IMG/VR virus record: IMGVR_UViG_3300010153_000099
Coordinates: 1 to 25,348 of that record
Strand: one strand, 5' to 3'
Source: a virus
Length of the DNA: 25,348 nucleotides
Shown here: positions 8,886-17,700 of the stretch, in pieces
How positions within the stretch are numbered: position 1 is the stretch's first letter
Layout: each line of letters begins with the position of its first letter
The notes under the pieces: generated by a model
Database searches by the model: none
The model's input: the letters and a program-made list of their open reading frames with translations, nothing else
Told to the model about the DNA's origin: nothing
Program-made: the position numbers and the translations under genes

Positions 8886-9236
8886 TTAAAGAGGTGTTGT
8901 CCCATCAAGATACTTTCCAACAGCTGCAGATGCAGAAGTTCCTCCCGCAGCAGCGCTTGTATTCACTGGAAATAATTGCCTGTCTACATTAGTCGTTAAA
9001 TGAGCTATTATATTAGCTCTTATAGTAGCTACATTATCACTAGGTGCTGTATCGAAATCATTCCATTTATAAATAACTCCCAATTCATCTTGGACTTCTA
9101 CTTTCCAATATGCAAATTCAGATATATCATTGTCATTTGTTCTTTCAAATTTTAATACCCTACATCTATTGGCTTCTCCAGAAGTAAATTTTTTTAAAGA
9201 TATTGAATCAGGAGCTGTTACTATATATCTAGACAT
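8886..9236 (-). CDS. Small adhesin-companion protein, copy B
   Basis: 116 residues from the ATG at 9236 (MSRYIVTAPD). An upstream in-frame TTG at 9242 is possible but has no better ribosome site. The core FAYWKVEVQDELGVIYKW followed by IRANIIAHLTTNVD matches the core of the protein at 12459-12842 (QYWIFQVRDVEGNYYEW, IRSAIMTHLQENVD), so the two are paralogues. The C-terminus is Ala/Gly/Ser-rich. The ATG overlaps the stop of the adhesin gene at 9229-10482 by eight bases, implying coupled translation and probably joint assembly. I infer a small structural partner of the adhesin, such as a joint, cap or chaperone. No named family was recognised. Confidence 0.75.
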   Translation of the reverse strand: MSRYIVTAPDSISLKKFTSGEANRCRVLKFERTNDNDISEFAYWKVEVQDELGVIYKWNDFDTAPSDNVATIRANIIAHLTTNVDRQLFPVNTSAAAGGTSASAAVGKYLDGTTPL

Positions 9237-10482
9237 TATCAACCCAATTTATTTCAGTAAATGAGAGTACTATTGCATTATAATACATTTCGTTACTATA
9301 CATTACATAGTAATCTTCTGCAAAGCCATGTTCATTTTCAATATTTACAGTTCTAATGGTAAAATCAGACGCCATATTACCAGGCATACCTTCTGCTGTA
9401 ATAAGGTTTATTTCTTTATTTGAATTATCCCAACTCGCTTTAGGATATGCAAATAAAGGGTATGAAACACCAGGCATATCAATTTCTAGAGGAGTATCTT
9501 CCATCCAAGGGTAAGGTTTACCCATAATATCTCTAAATGTTTTATAATAAGCCATCTCAGTAGTATTTTGCCTATTAGCTTGACAGGTATTAGTTATAGC
9601 CCATTGAATGTCATCATCATTCGTTGGAAATGATTGTCCATTATCATTATACGCTAAATAGCCATAATACGCATTATTACGCCATTTAATAGCTGGAAGG
9701 CTTCCATACCATCCCATTTGATTGTGTGTTATTTGAACTTGAGTTCCTTGGCCATTATCTTCTGTACAATAAAGCCCAGTACCACTTACTTGCCCAGCTT
9801 CATTTTCCTCACCTGCTTCAATATTAAAAACAGAATTACCATTATGAGAGCCAGATATTTTGTCTGAAACTATTTTATAGCTAAATTCAGCATCTCTTCC
9901 ATTGTAATCATTAGTATTATTGCCACTTGTACTTATATTTTCAGGGTCAGTATCTTCTGTTGAAGTTTCAGTGTTTTGATTTATGTTTGGACCTAATATC
10001 CAATCCAAACCATGTTGGAGCTTATTTTGTGGTATATTGTCTGTATAATAATACTCTCTAAATTGACCATATGGAGTTCCAACATCAATACCACCAGTAT
10101 CCATACCTGTATAGATAAATTTCGCCCTTACGCCAGTGAGACCTCCATCTCCAATTAATCGCATCTGATTATGGTCTATTCTATTTGCACCAATATAATA
10201 CCCATCAAAGTGAATCGCAGGTTCGCCAATAGGATTGTAATTTACAACTTGTTGCCATACAAGGTCAGAATGAGATAGCATATGAACCCTACCTGTATCT
10301 ACTCTTTGATAAATAGAAGGATATTGAGAATCACCATCAGTCGTTACTATATATATATCCCCAATTTGAGGCATTAAAGTTGTATAATTATCTTCATCAG
10401 GTATAGTAGTCCCTCTCTTTACATCATCTAGAGAGTCTAAATCAAAGTCTCCTTCGGTAAGGAGTTTTTTCCAACCTGGCAT
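9229..10482 (-). CDS. Large adhesin / fibre, copy B of duplicated module
   Basis: 417 residues. The N-terminus MPGWKKLLTEGDFDLDSL is a short anchoring-type motif like that of other fibres here (compare AGWRKIIHSE). Residues 36-70 (LMPQIGDIYIVTTDGDSQYP) match residues near 330 of the protein at 12842-14734. The C-terminal ~90 residues (YPLFAYPKASW, then FTIRTVNIENEHGFAEDY, ending in a Trp-containing tail) match that protein's C-terminus. The pattern of an AYP-like strand, a Gly-rich turn and a Tyr-rich final strand recalls receptor-binding tips of marine phage fibres. The gene starts in a TAATG overlap, with GAGG about seven bases upstream. It is the larger member of a duplicated two-gene unit. 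Confidence 0.78.
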   Translation of the reverse strand: MPGWKKLLTEGDFDLDSLDDVKRGTTIPDEDNYTTLMPQIGDIYIVTTDGDSQYPSIYQRVDTGRVHMLSHSDLVWQQVVNYNPIGEPAIHFDGYYIGANRIDHNQMRLIGDGGLTGVRAKFIYTGMDTGGIDVGTPYGQFREYYYTDNIPQNKLQHGLDWILGPNINQNTETSTEDTDPENISTSGNNTNDYNGRDAEFSYKIVSDKISGSHNGNSVFNIEAGEENEAGQVSGTGLYCTEDNGQGTQVQITHNQMGWYGSLPAIKWRNNAYYGYLAYNDNGQSFPTNDDDIQWAITNTCQANRQNTTEMAYYKTFRDIMGKPYPWMEDTPLEIDMPGVSYPLFAYPKASWDNSNKEINLITAEGMPGNMASDFTIRTVNIENEHGFAEDYYVMYSNEMYYNAIVLSFTEINWVDNV

Positions 10483-10715
10483 TACTCTACCTCTTCAGTC
10501 GAATTAGATAGCCTTTCATGCATCGCTCTTAACTTTATTAAGGTGGAATTAGCCTGAGCTATATCCGAACCTAAAATATGAGTTTGAGACAAATACCTTA
10601 TAATGAAATCTGTATCCCTTATATTTAGTCCTATTTTATCATATTCAACCCTTTTTTGGGGATTCTTAGGATTATTAGGGCCCATTTTAGGTGAGCCCTT
10701 TGTAATCAAAGCCAT
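10482..10715 (-). CDS. Small helical protein within the fibre cluster
   Basis: 77 residues; family not recognised. A basic, proline-rich N-terminus (KGSPKMGPNNPKNPQKR) is followed by a helical C-terminal half (ANSTLIKLRAMHERLSNS). The opening MALITKGSPKMG weakly resembles MTLINKRAPRTG at the start of the fibre at 12842-14734, so it may be a stand-alone attachment segment. AGGGG lies six bases before the ATG, and its TAA overlaps the ATG of the next gene. A linker or small assembly protein for the next adhesin is a reasonable inference. Confidence 0.7.
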   Translation of the reverse strand: MALITKGSPKMGPNNPKNPQKRVEYDKIGLNIRDTDFIIRYLSQTHILGSDIAQANSTLIKLRAMHERLSNSTEEVE

Positions 10716-10730
10716 TTATTTCCCCTTATA

Positions 10731-11762
10731 TTACACTCCTGAATAGAAGTACATATCTCCATCATTAGAATTATAAGCAAACCCACCAGCTACAGTATCA
10801 AGACCAGTTATAGCGCCTCCTGCAGCTTGAACTTGGATACCAGCTATCCCAATAGGAGTCACATCATTTCTACTATACATAACCCATTCAAATGGAGATA
10901 CAGCAGTATCATTCATCCAAAAAATACCTGATTTCTTGGTAGTAGCTGCTCCATTATCTACTGTAATACCTGTTAGATTCGCACCAGCATTATTTGAACT
11001 ACCTTTTCCTAGAATAATCTCTTTATCTTCTACTTCTAATTCAGTAGTACTTATTGTAGTAGTGTCACCATTTACAGTTAAATCACCTGTTACAGTCAAA
11101 TCACCACCTACAGATGTTGTTGATGATGCATTACCTAAAGTAACACCATTATCATTGGTCGTATTAATAAGGATAGCTCCACCTGAATTAGAAAAACTCA
11201 TTTGTGAAGTTGCATTACAAACCATAGTTGTACCATCAAATTGTATAGAAGAATCAACATCAAGAATATCAACATTTGTAGTACCAGCTACATCTAAATC
11301 ATCAGCGATAACAACATTACCATCAGCAATATCAAGTGCAGTTTGAGTTGCTGTACCAGTAATTGTAAGCTTTTCATCACTTGAATCCCATACCATAGAA
11401 TCACCAGCTGTGGCACTATAAAATGTCACATCTAATCCAGAACCATCCGTCCCTACAGTTAAACCACCTGAAGCTATACTCAATCCAGTACCTGTAGCAT
11501 AGCTTAAATTAGTTCCTTCATTCGTGAATGTAGAATCGGCATTTTTAAAAGTTATAACTCCATCATCAGTCAATGCTGAAACATCTCTAGCACTACCACC
11601 TGAATTATCAGTTACGAATTGCTTAGTAGCCGCATCAGTAGTTGCTACTGGCGTTCCTAAATCTGTTATTTTTTGATTCCCCATAGAAAAAGCACCTGTT
11701 GGCGTTGCCAAATCAGATATCGTGTTTTCACTATGGATTATCTTTCTCCATCCTGCTGCCAT
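10731..11762 (-). CDS. Modular tail fibre
   Basis: 343 residues. The N-terminus MAAGWRKIIHSENTISDL is followed by LGTPVATTDAATKQFV (about 35-50), a phrase common in phage fibres. Repeated beta segments follow (LTVTGDLTVNGDTTTI), then the classic TELEVEDKEIILGKG strand and a C-terminal FEWVMYSRNDVTPIGIAG / DGDMYFYSG end. The composition (Thr, Gly, Asp, Val; few charges) suits a trimeric beta-helical shaft. There is no recognisable enzyme or binding domain, so it may be a shaft or a simple fibre whose tip comes from a neighbouring gene. AAGGAG lies six bases before the ATG. The 136-codon plus-strand ORF inside it is a shadow. Confidence 0.82.
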   Translation of the reverse strand: MAAGWRKIIHSENTISDLATPTGAFSMGNQKITDLGTPVATTDAATKQFVTDNSGGSARDVSALTDDGVITFKNADSTFTNEGTNLSYATGTGLSIASGGLTVGTDGSGLDVTFYSATAGDSMVWDSSDEKLTITGTATQTALDIADGNVVIADDLDVAGTTNVDILDVDSSIQFDGTTMVCNATSQMSFSNSGGAILINTTNDNGVTLGNASSTTSVGGDLTVTGDLTVNGDTTTISTTELEVEDKEIILGKGSSNNAGANLTGITVDNGAATTKKSGIFWMNDTAVSPFEWVMYSRNDVTPIGIAGIQVQAAGGAITGLDTVAGGFAYNSNDGDMYFYSGV

Positions 11763-11777
11763 ATTTATCTCCTTTTA

Positions 11778-12443
11778 TTAAATATTAATTCCTAAATAAA
11801 AATCTGTTCCATCAAAATATAAACCACCCAATTTTGCTGATGGTTCTGATGCCAAAGCTGGTAAGGTTAGGACTCCATCACTAGCTGAGATACTAAAAAC
11901 CTCATCAGAACCGTTGTATAATTTAAAAACATTATTGCTATTTTCAAACTTAAAAGAAAAATCATTATTTGTTCCAAATGAAAGACTTACATCATCAGGA
12001 TAATTTTTTTGTTGAGTATACGCAGCTAAAGTCTGGGCTAAAATATGCTTAGTATTACTCTGGTCTCCCGTTGCACCTATATCAACCAAAAAAGCATCTC
12101 CATCTGAAAGTGAAGAAGCGGGAGGGGGAGCTGCTCTATACCCTGCTGCATTAGTTGATTGATATGATGTATTTATAACAAAGTAATTGCTAGAAACGCT
12201 ATCTACAGTTTGATTCCCAGTATAATAATCATTATTCCCTGAAAATTCAACCATATTAACTATATCTCCTGCTTCGAATCTATGGTCGTTAAGATTTACT
12301 TTTGTTTTTACTCCGCCACTATTAGATTCAAATGAAGATATTGCATGTGAAGAAGGAATGCTAATATCTCTTCCCTTAACAAGTTGCCATCCAGTGTCTC
12401 CACCTCCACCTAATGGTTCTAAAAGTCCTGGATATGCAGGCAT
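11778..12443 (-). CDS. Short fibre-type protein
   Basis: 221 residues. A glycine-rich opening (EPLGGGGDTGWQLVKG) leads to a small beta module at about 45-102 (FEAGDIVNMVEFSGNNDYY, SNYFVINTSYQST). This aligns with residues 58-117 of the 934-residue fibre. Then comes SLSDGDAFLVDIG, and the protein ends in LGGLYFDGTDFYLGINI, a short closing motif also seen in modified form in the fibre at 10731. AAGGAG lies six bases before the ATG. It is probably a short fibre or an adaptor onto which a longer fibre stacks. Function is inferred from shared modules and position. Confidence 0.78.
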   Translation of the reverse strand: MPAYPGLLEPLGGGGDTGWQLVKGRDISIPSSHAISSFESNSGGVKTKVNLNDHRFEAGDIVNMVEFSGNNDYYTGNQTVDSVSSNYFVINTSYQSTNAAGYRAAPPPASSLSDGDAFLVDIGATGDQSNTKHILAQTLAAYTQQKNYPDDVSLSFGTNNDFSFKFENSNNVFKLYNGSDEVFSISASDGVLTLPALASEPSAKLGGLYFDGTDFYLGINI

Positions 12444-12458
12444 ATTACACTCCTTTCA

Positions 12459-12842
12459 TTATAATGTAGCATTATCTACCATTGTATTTCCGACTCCTTC
12501 AATTGCACCACCTGAAACAGCGCTATTATTATAATCTTCTGATATTTCATTTAATTGTGAATAAGGCAATTTATCTACATTTTCTTGCAAATGAGTCATT
12601 ATAGCGCTTCTAATTTGCGATTTATTTGCAATAGAGGATAAGGAATGGTCTTTCCATTCATAATAATTGCCCTCTACATCTCTAACTTGAAAAATCCAAT
12701 ATTGAAAAGTATCAGAATTATCAATTTTATGTCTGAATTTATCAGCTTTTATTAAAACAGATTGATTTGCATCTTCAATAGAAAACTTTGAAAGTCCTGC
12801 ATCAGGAACTGTAATTACTGATTTATTTATCAGAGCAGTCAT
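12459..12842 (-). CDS. Small adhesin-companion protein, copy A
   Basis: 127 residues from the ATG at 12842 (MTALINKSVITVPD). That ATG overlaps the TAA of the preceding adhesin gene (TAATG), which favours it over the TTG at 12857. The core QYWIFQVRDVEGNYYEW plus IRSAIMTHLQENVD is shared with the protein at 8886-9236; their outer parts differ. In both places this small gene directly follows a large adhesin with the same C-terminal domain, so the pair behaves as one unit. I infer a structural partner of the adhesin. The family is not recognised. Confidence 0.75.
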   Translation of the reverse strand: MTALINKSVITVPDAGLSKFSIEDANQSVLIKADKFRHKIDNSDTFQYWIFQVRDVEGNYYEWKDHSLSSIANKSQIRSAIMTHLQENVDKLPYSQLNEISEDYNNSAVSGGAIEGVGNTMVDNATL

Positions 12843-14734
12843 TATGAGGTCCACCAATTTGTTGTATGAGTAGCTTGTGGATTAGAATACCAAATTTTAT
12901 ATTGCTCTATAGCACCATGTGGATTTGTATAATTCAAGACAGTTACATTGAAATTACTAACAACATTATCACCTGGGCTATTTCCATTATCAGACCGTAT
13001 CTCTGTTATATCGGGAGTTGGATGCGTCCCTGTTACTCCAATCGGTATTCCAAACCATATATATCCTAGAGTCGGACAAGTGATGCTTTTTCGAGTCCAT
13101 TGATTATAAACATTGCTTGTATTTAATGTTTCATTATTATAACTATCATTACTTATTATAACATCAGATGGAGGTTGGCTTGAGGCTCCACAAATTCTGT
13201 AATTCCTAAAATAAATCTTTTTATAACCAGCATCAGCATCTACACTCCAAGATTGCCCATTTATACTTTCAAAGCACTCATCCATAATATCGTCAAGCCT
13301 AGTATATCCATCTCTCAAACTAGGATTAGTATTTGCAGATGCTCCCACAATACTAGAAGCATTAGAATGCAAATGATTTGAAGCTGAACTTAAATCAATC
13401 TCTACAGTAGCATTTGTATTTGCATTAGTATTATATGTCCTAAATCTAACTTTAGGAGTCCCGCTATCGATAGTCCCTATTACTTCTGCATATTGAACTT
13501 TAGCAAAAAGAGTATCTGATATCCCTATTGGTATTTGACCAGGGTCATAAGATGCACCGCCTAGTGTTTCAGTAAAATAAACATGAGTACACCTAGGGTC
13601 TGGGTCTGGAGTTGGAGCCGAAGATGTAGAGTAATTATTAGTTTTTACATAAAAAGCTCTTTCAGCCGCTGTTCTAATGTGAATTTTTGGATAACTAGAA
13701 CTACCATCACCTGTATCTTGAACATAAATATCACCTATATTAGGCATCAATTCATCATTAGTAGAATCCCAATATGTACTAACTGTATCTGTACCAAAAT
13801 TAACCCTAGTATTTATTTGTAATGTAGCTCCGCCACCTGGGTTTGTTATTGTTGCATTTTCAAAATTAAATTGACTTATATTGGAATAATCGGTACTATT
13901 GTTCACATCTTGGACATCAGGAATCGTATCTGTAGAATGAAAGGTAATAGTTTCATTACTAGTTGCGAATGACATTCCACTACCAGCTGAAAATGTTAAT
14001 GTATCTGACGTTTCTTGAGCTGTTACTGTTGCCTCTCCTGCTATTGCTATATGCTTAAAAGCATCTCCTCCACCAGCTCCGCCAATAGCTGCTCCATTAA
14101 ACTTTAAAGTTCCATTTTCATTATAAAGCTTATTAGTTGTAACTCCTGGCGCATCGTTTGAAGGCAATATTAGCCCATTAGAAGCTTGTTCTACTGTTAC
14201 AGCAACATTACTATCTGATGTACTAAAATCAACGTCTCCTATTACATTTTTAGTTCTAAGCCTATTTGTAGGTTCTCCGCTTGTTGTTCCTACAACTAAG
14301 ACACCTTTTCCACTGCCATTTTCACTAGGTGTTGCATCTATTATAACGCTTGAACTCCCCGATGCAGCAGCTGCTATAGTAGCTACTCCTGGACTACCAA
14401 ATGATATAGCCAGGGCATTGTCGGTATTTACCCATTCAAATGTCTCACTATCTTTATTATAGGCCATCATAGCATAATTATCAGGATTACGTGGCATAGT
14501 AACTGCCTTATCCCAACCTTCGCTTGTTCTAAATTCTAATTTATGCTTTGTTGTTGAGTATTTAGAGCTAGAATCTTGAATTACTCTTATATCACCTTCT
14601 TTACCCTTGCCCTCTATTGACTGGCTTTCTCCTTGATTAACCGAATTGATTACATCGTTTATATCGTCATAAATAGTTTGTATTGTTCTATTTAAATCAC
14701 CTGTTCTTGGGGCTCTTTTATTGATTAAAGTCAT
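12842..14734 (-). CDS. Large adhesin / fibre, copy A of duplicated module
   Basis: 630 residues. The N-terminus MTLINKRAPRTGDLNRTIQ precedes a short helical segment and GKGKEGDIRVIQ. Then come beta-rich fibre modules (residues 100-320). At about 328-367 LMPNIGDIYVQDTGDGSSSY matches the start of the adhesin at 9229-10482, and the last ~70 residues (FNVTVLNYTNPHGAIEQY) match that protein's end. The region between has many Asn, Ser and Tyr and differs strongly between the copies, as expected for a receptor-contacting part. It starts in a TAATG overlap with the nozzle-like gene, so it may attach directly to that tail part. No enzymatic motif was seen. Confidence 0.8.
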   Translation of the reverse strand: MTLINKRAPRTGDLNRTIQTIYDDINDVINSVNQGESQSIEGKGKEGDIRVIQDSSSKYSTTKHKLEFRTSEGWDKAVTMPRNPDNYAMMAYNKDSETFEWVNTDNALAISFGSPGVATIAAAASGSSSVIIDATPSENGSGKGVLVVGTTSGEPTNRLRTKNVIGDVDFSTSDSNVAVTVEQASNGLILPSNDAPGVTTNKLYNENGTLKFNGAAIGGAGGGDAFKHIAIAGEATVTAQETSDTLTFSAGSGMSFATSNETITFHSTDTIPDVQDVNNSTDYSNISQFNFENATITNPGGGATLQINTRVNFGTDTVSTYWDSTNDELMPNIGDIYVQDTGDGSSSYPKIHIRTAAERAFYVKTNNYSTSSAPTPDPDPRCTHVYFTETLGGASYDPGQIPIGISDTLFAKVQYAEVIGTIDSGTPKVRFRTYNTNANTNATVEIDLSSASNHLHSNASSIVGASANTNPSLRDGYTRLDDIMDECFESINGQSWSVDADAGYKKIYFRNYRICGASSQPPSDVIISNDSYNNETLNTSNVYNQWTRKSITCPTLGYIWFGIPIGVTGTHPTPDITEIRSDNGNSPGDNVVSNFNVTVLNYTNPHGAIEQYKIWYSNPQATHTTNWWTS

Positions 14735-17700
14735 TATCTTGCAGACCTATCTCTATATAGTATTCCTATAGAATGGACAATCCCAGTTACATTTGTAAAT
14801 TGCAATTGAAGCCATTTAGCCTTTCTATTTGAACCACTAAGATTGTAAACAACATTATCAGTATCATCCGAAAATGTTTTAGATACTTCTCCTTTTGAGC
14901 CTTGAATTACAGGTAATGTCCCCTCTACTAAAGAGTCACCTGTTAATCTTACTTTTTTAAAGAACTTATCTTGAGTATCTCTTCCTATTGTTAGCTTCTT
15001 GCTAAACCAACTGAAATAACTCCTATTAGAAGAAGTAGATAAACTCATAAGTCTATCACCTACTGTAGCAGATTTATGAGAGTAAAACACTTCATTTCTA
15101 GGAGATATCACAGACGATAGAAATTCTTGATTGGTACTCCATAAATCCCATCTATTTTTAATTACATTGTATATATATGCTCTACTTGCATTTGTTGAGA
15201 TTACAAAAGAATTTAATTTAGCACTATAAGAAACAATAGGCTTAAAAGTATTTTCATCTAACAAATCTTTATATCCTATTTGAAATTCTCTATCTACAGA
15301 TATTGGAGATGATATAATAGTTGGATATTCAGTTGTTTGTAAGTATATATTATATTTATCAGCAAAACACATGCCTACATCGGCAGCGAATACAGAATCC
15401 TGACTAAGACAGCCTATACCTTCATATATATCTTCTAATATTAAATTAGAATTAATTACATACATATTGCTTTCGTCCCAAGCATATATCCTTCCCCTAA
15501 AAGCCTTCATAGCAACTGGAATTGTAGGTAGTTTTAAATAATTAATAGTCCAATCAAATTGACTAAAATTACCAGGATTTGATTTAAATATATATGATGA
15601 TGCATCTGTTATATTTCTATGCCCACAATTACCAACATATAAACTTCCATCTAAAACAGTAGAAATAGTATAATTGACTGTTGTATTTCTCAATATTTCG
15701 CTCATATTATTTATAGATTCATATGTAGCCCCACTAACTCCCTCATCAATACAGACCTTTGTATATACATTAGTTCCTGATACTAAAAGACTAGTCCATG
15801 TGCTATCCATTTTTACAGACTTTACTAATCGATATAATTTTGCAGTGCTATCTGTTCTATATAGATTTAAATGCGTAATTCTTGAACTTATATTTGAAAC
15901 TTTTAATTTTAAAGATATATAACTATAATCATGAGTTCCATCTGTCGCATTGTGAGTATCAGGATAGTCTTTGCTTGCATTAAATTTCCAATGACCTAAA
16001 GTTAAAGGGCTTTCTTGGAATCCATCATATAAAAATGATATTTTATAATAATAGTCTTGTGCGCATTTAAATACAGTCCCCGTGCCTGGGTCACTAGGAG
16101 TTATTAATGATAGAAAGGAATCATTTGTGCCAAATTTATATTTCAATGGAGTTAAAGCTCTTCCAAAGTGATTTAAAGTGAAATTTTCATCACTACCAGC
16201 ATTTGTCTCTCCATCTATAGGAGATGTATTATTTATTGTGCTTATTTCGGTTCTTATATCTATATTTATAAGACCCATAGAGCTATCTCTGTCAAACATA
16301 GCTATTCTAGCTGTTGGAACTGTACTCATAACCACATCTGTAGATTGATTGTCAACTCCTGATGCATTGTAATCTTCTATTACCATTATAGAATCTTGCA
16401 TTCTAGGGTGTTGGTTATCTACATTTGTATGGCCATAAGATTTTCCATCGCCATCAAAATTTATTTGAAATAACGTATCATTAAAGTAACCCATTGGATT
16501 TAATAAGTTTAAATCTGGGTCGCTATTTAATGCTCCATTAACTTGCCTAATATCAATTGCGAATAATGAATTAAGGAAATCAACAACACCTCCTCCATCA
16601 TCATGACTTATAGGGTTGTTAAATGAATAGAATAATGCAGACCTGCCAGTATTAATAGTGGTATTAGCACTTAAACCTTGTAATCCAATTTGCTTTGGCA
16701 TCTGAGCACCATTAAAATCCATTGCCTTCATTGATGACGTAGTATCATCAAACCACCTTAATTGCCTTACGATATTATCAGGCGAACTAGATTTGAAACC
16801 TGAGAAGTCATGACTAACCTCTGTATCATAATCAGTGTCAGCACCGAGACTCTTTCCTGTAGTCCAATCTTCTGTATCGTAATAACTTAAAGCTCCATTG
16901 TTTCCTTTAAAACTAGAAATATACATTACAACTTTATTTTCAAGATTAACCCTGTATTCATTACTAGGATTGCCACCTGTATAAGTATAACCATTACTAT
17001 CAACTGTATCGCATATCAATCCGACAAAGCTACCTCCATCATCATCTGTTGCTATATCTACTTTATTTATCATCCATACACCATCTGAGCCATTTATAAA
17101 AGGATTTGTTTGGCTTCCGATTTTAGCCATACATCCAACAACAGCATTTCCATCTGAATCTGTATCACAGTCAATTCCATATTCATCTGTTAAATCTACC
17201 AAAGAATACTCTAAAGGGCATATATTAATGACACTATTCTTCGCTAATGGGCCAGCACCTGACCATGAATTATTAACAGCGCTTGTTCCAGTCCTCCATT
17301 TTGTTCCGCAATTATCACCTGTATAATTCCCAAAAACAGATGAAGTAAACATTCCTATATTCTTCGCAATAGTATAAACACCAACACCATCAGTCTGAGT
17401 GCTTCCACCTGCAGTTAGATTTGTAGAATTAAATTCAACACTTTCATCACTTTCTGCACTTTCGTCATACCTAGAAACTCTTAATAATGATTGTGTTTCC
17501 CAAATATACTCATCCTTTTTAATTCTCCATGAATAAAGATTTGAACTATAATCATAAACATTTGTCAAATCATAATAACCACTATCATCATCAAGGCTAA
17601 GAGTCCCCATATGCTGAGGAGTTTTATCTAATAAATTTATAGTAGTACTTCCTCCATCTTCATTTATATCTTGAATATTTTTTGCTGCATATAACCATCT

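Noticed and set aside
10936-11346. 136-codon plus-strand ORF
   Set aside because: Antisense shadow of a Thr/Val-rich fibre gene; its composition follows from that gene and no ribosome site is visible.
12866-13822. Plus-strand ORFs inside the 630-residue adhesin gene
   Set aside because: They sit opposite a well-supported adhesin gene and have Ser/Ile/Arg-biased, non-protein-like composition.
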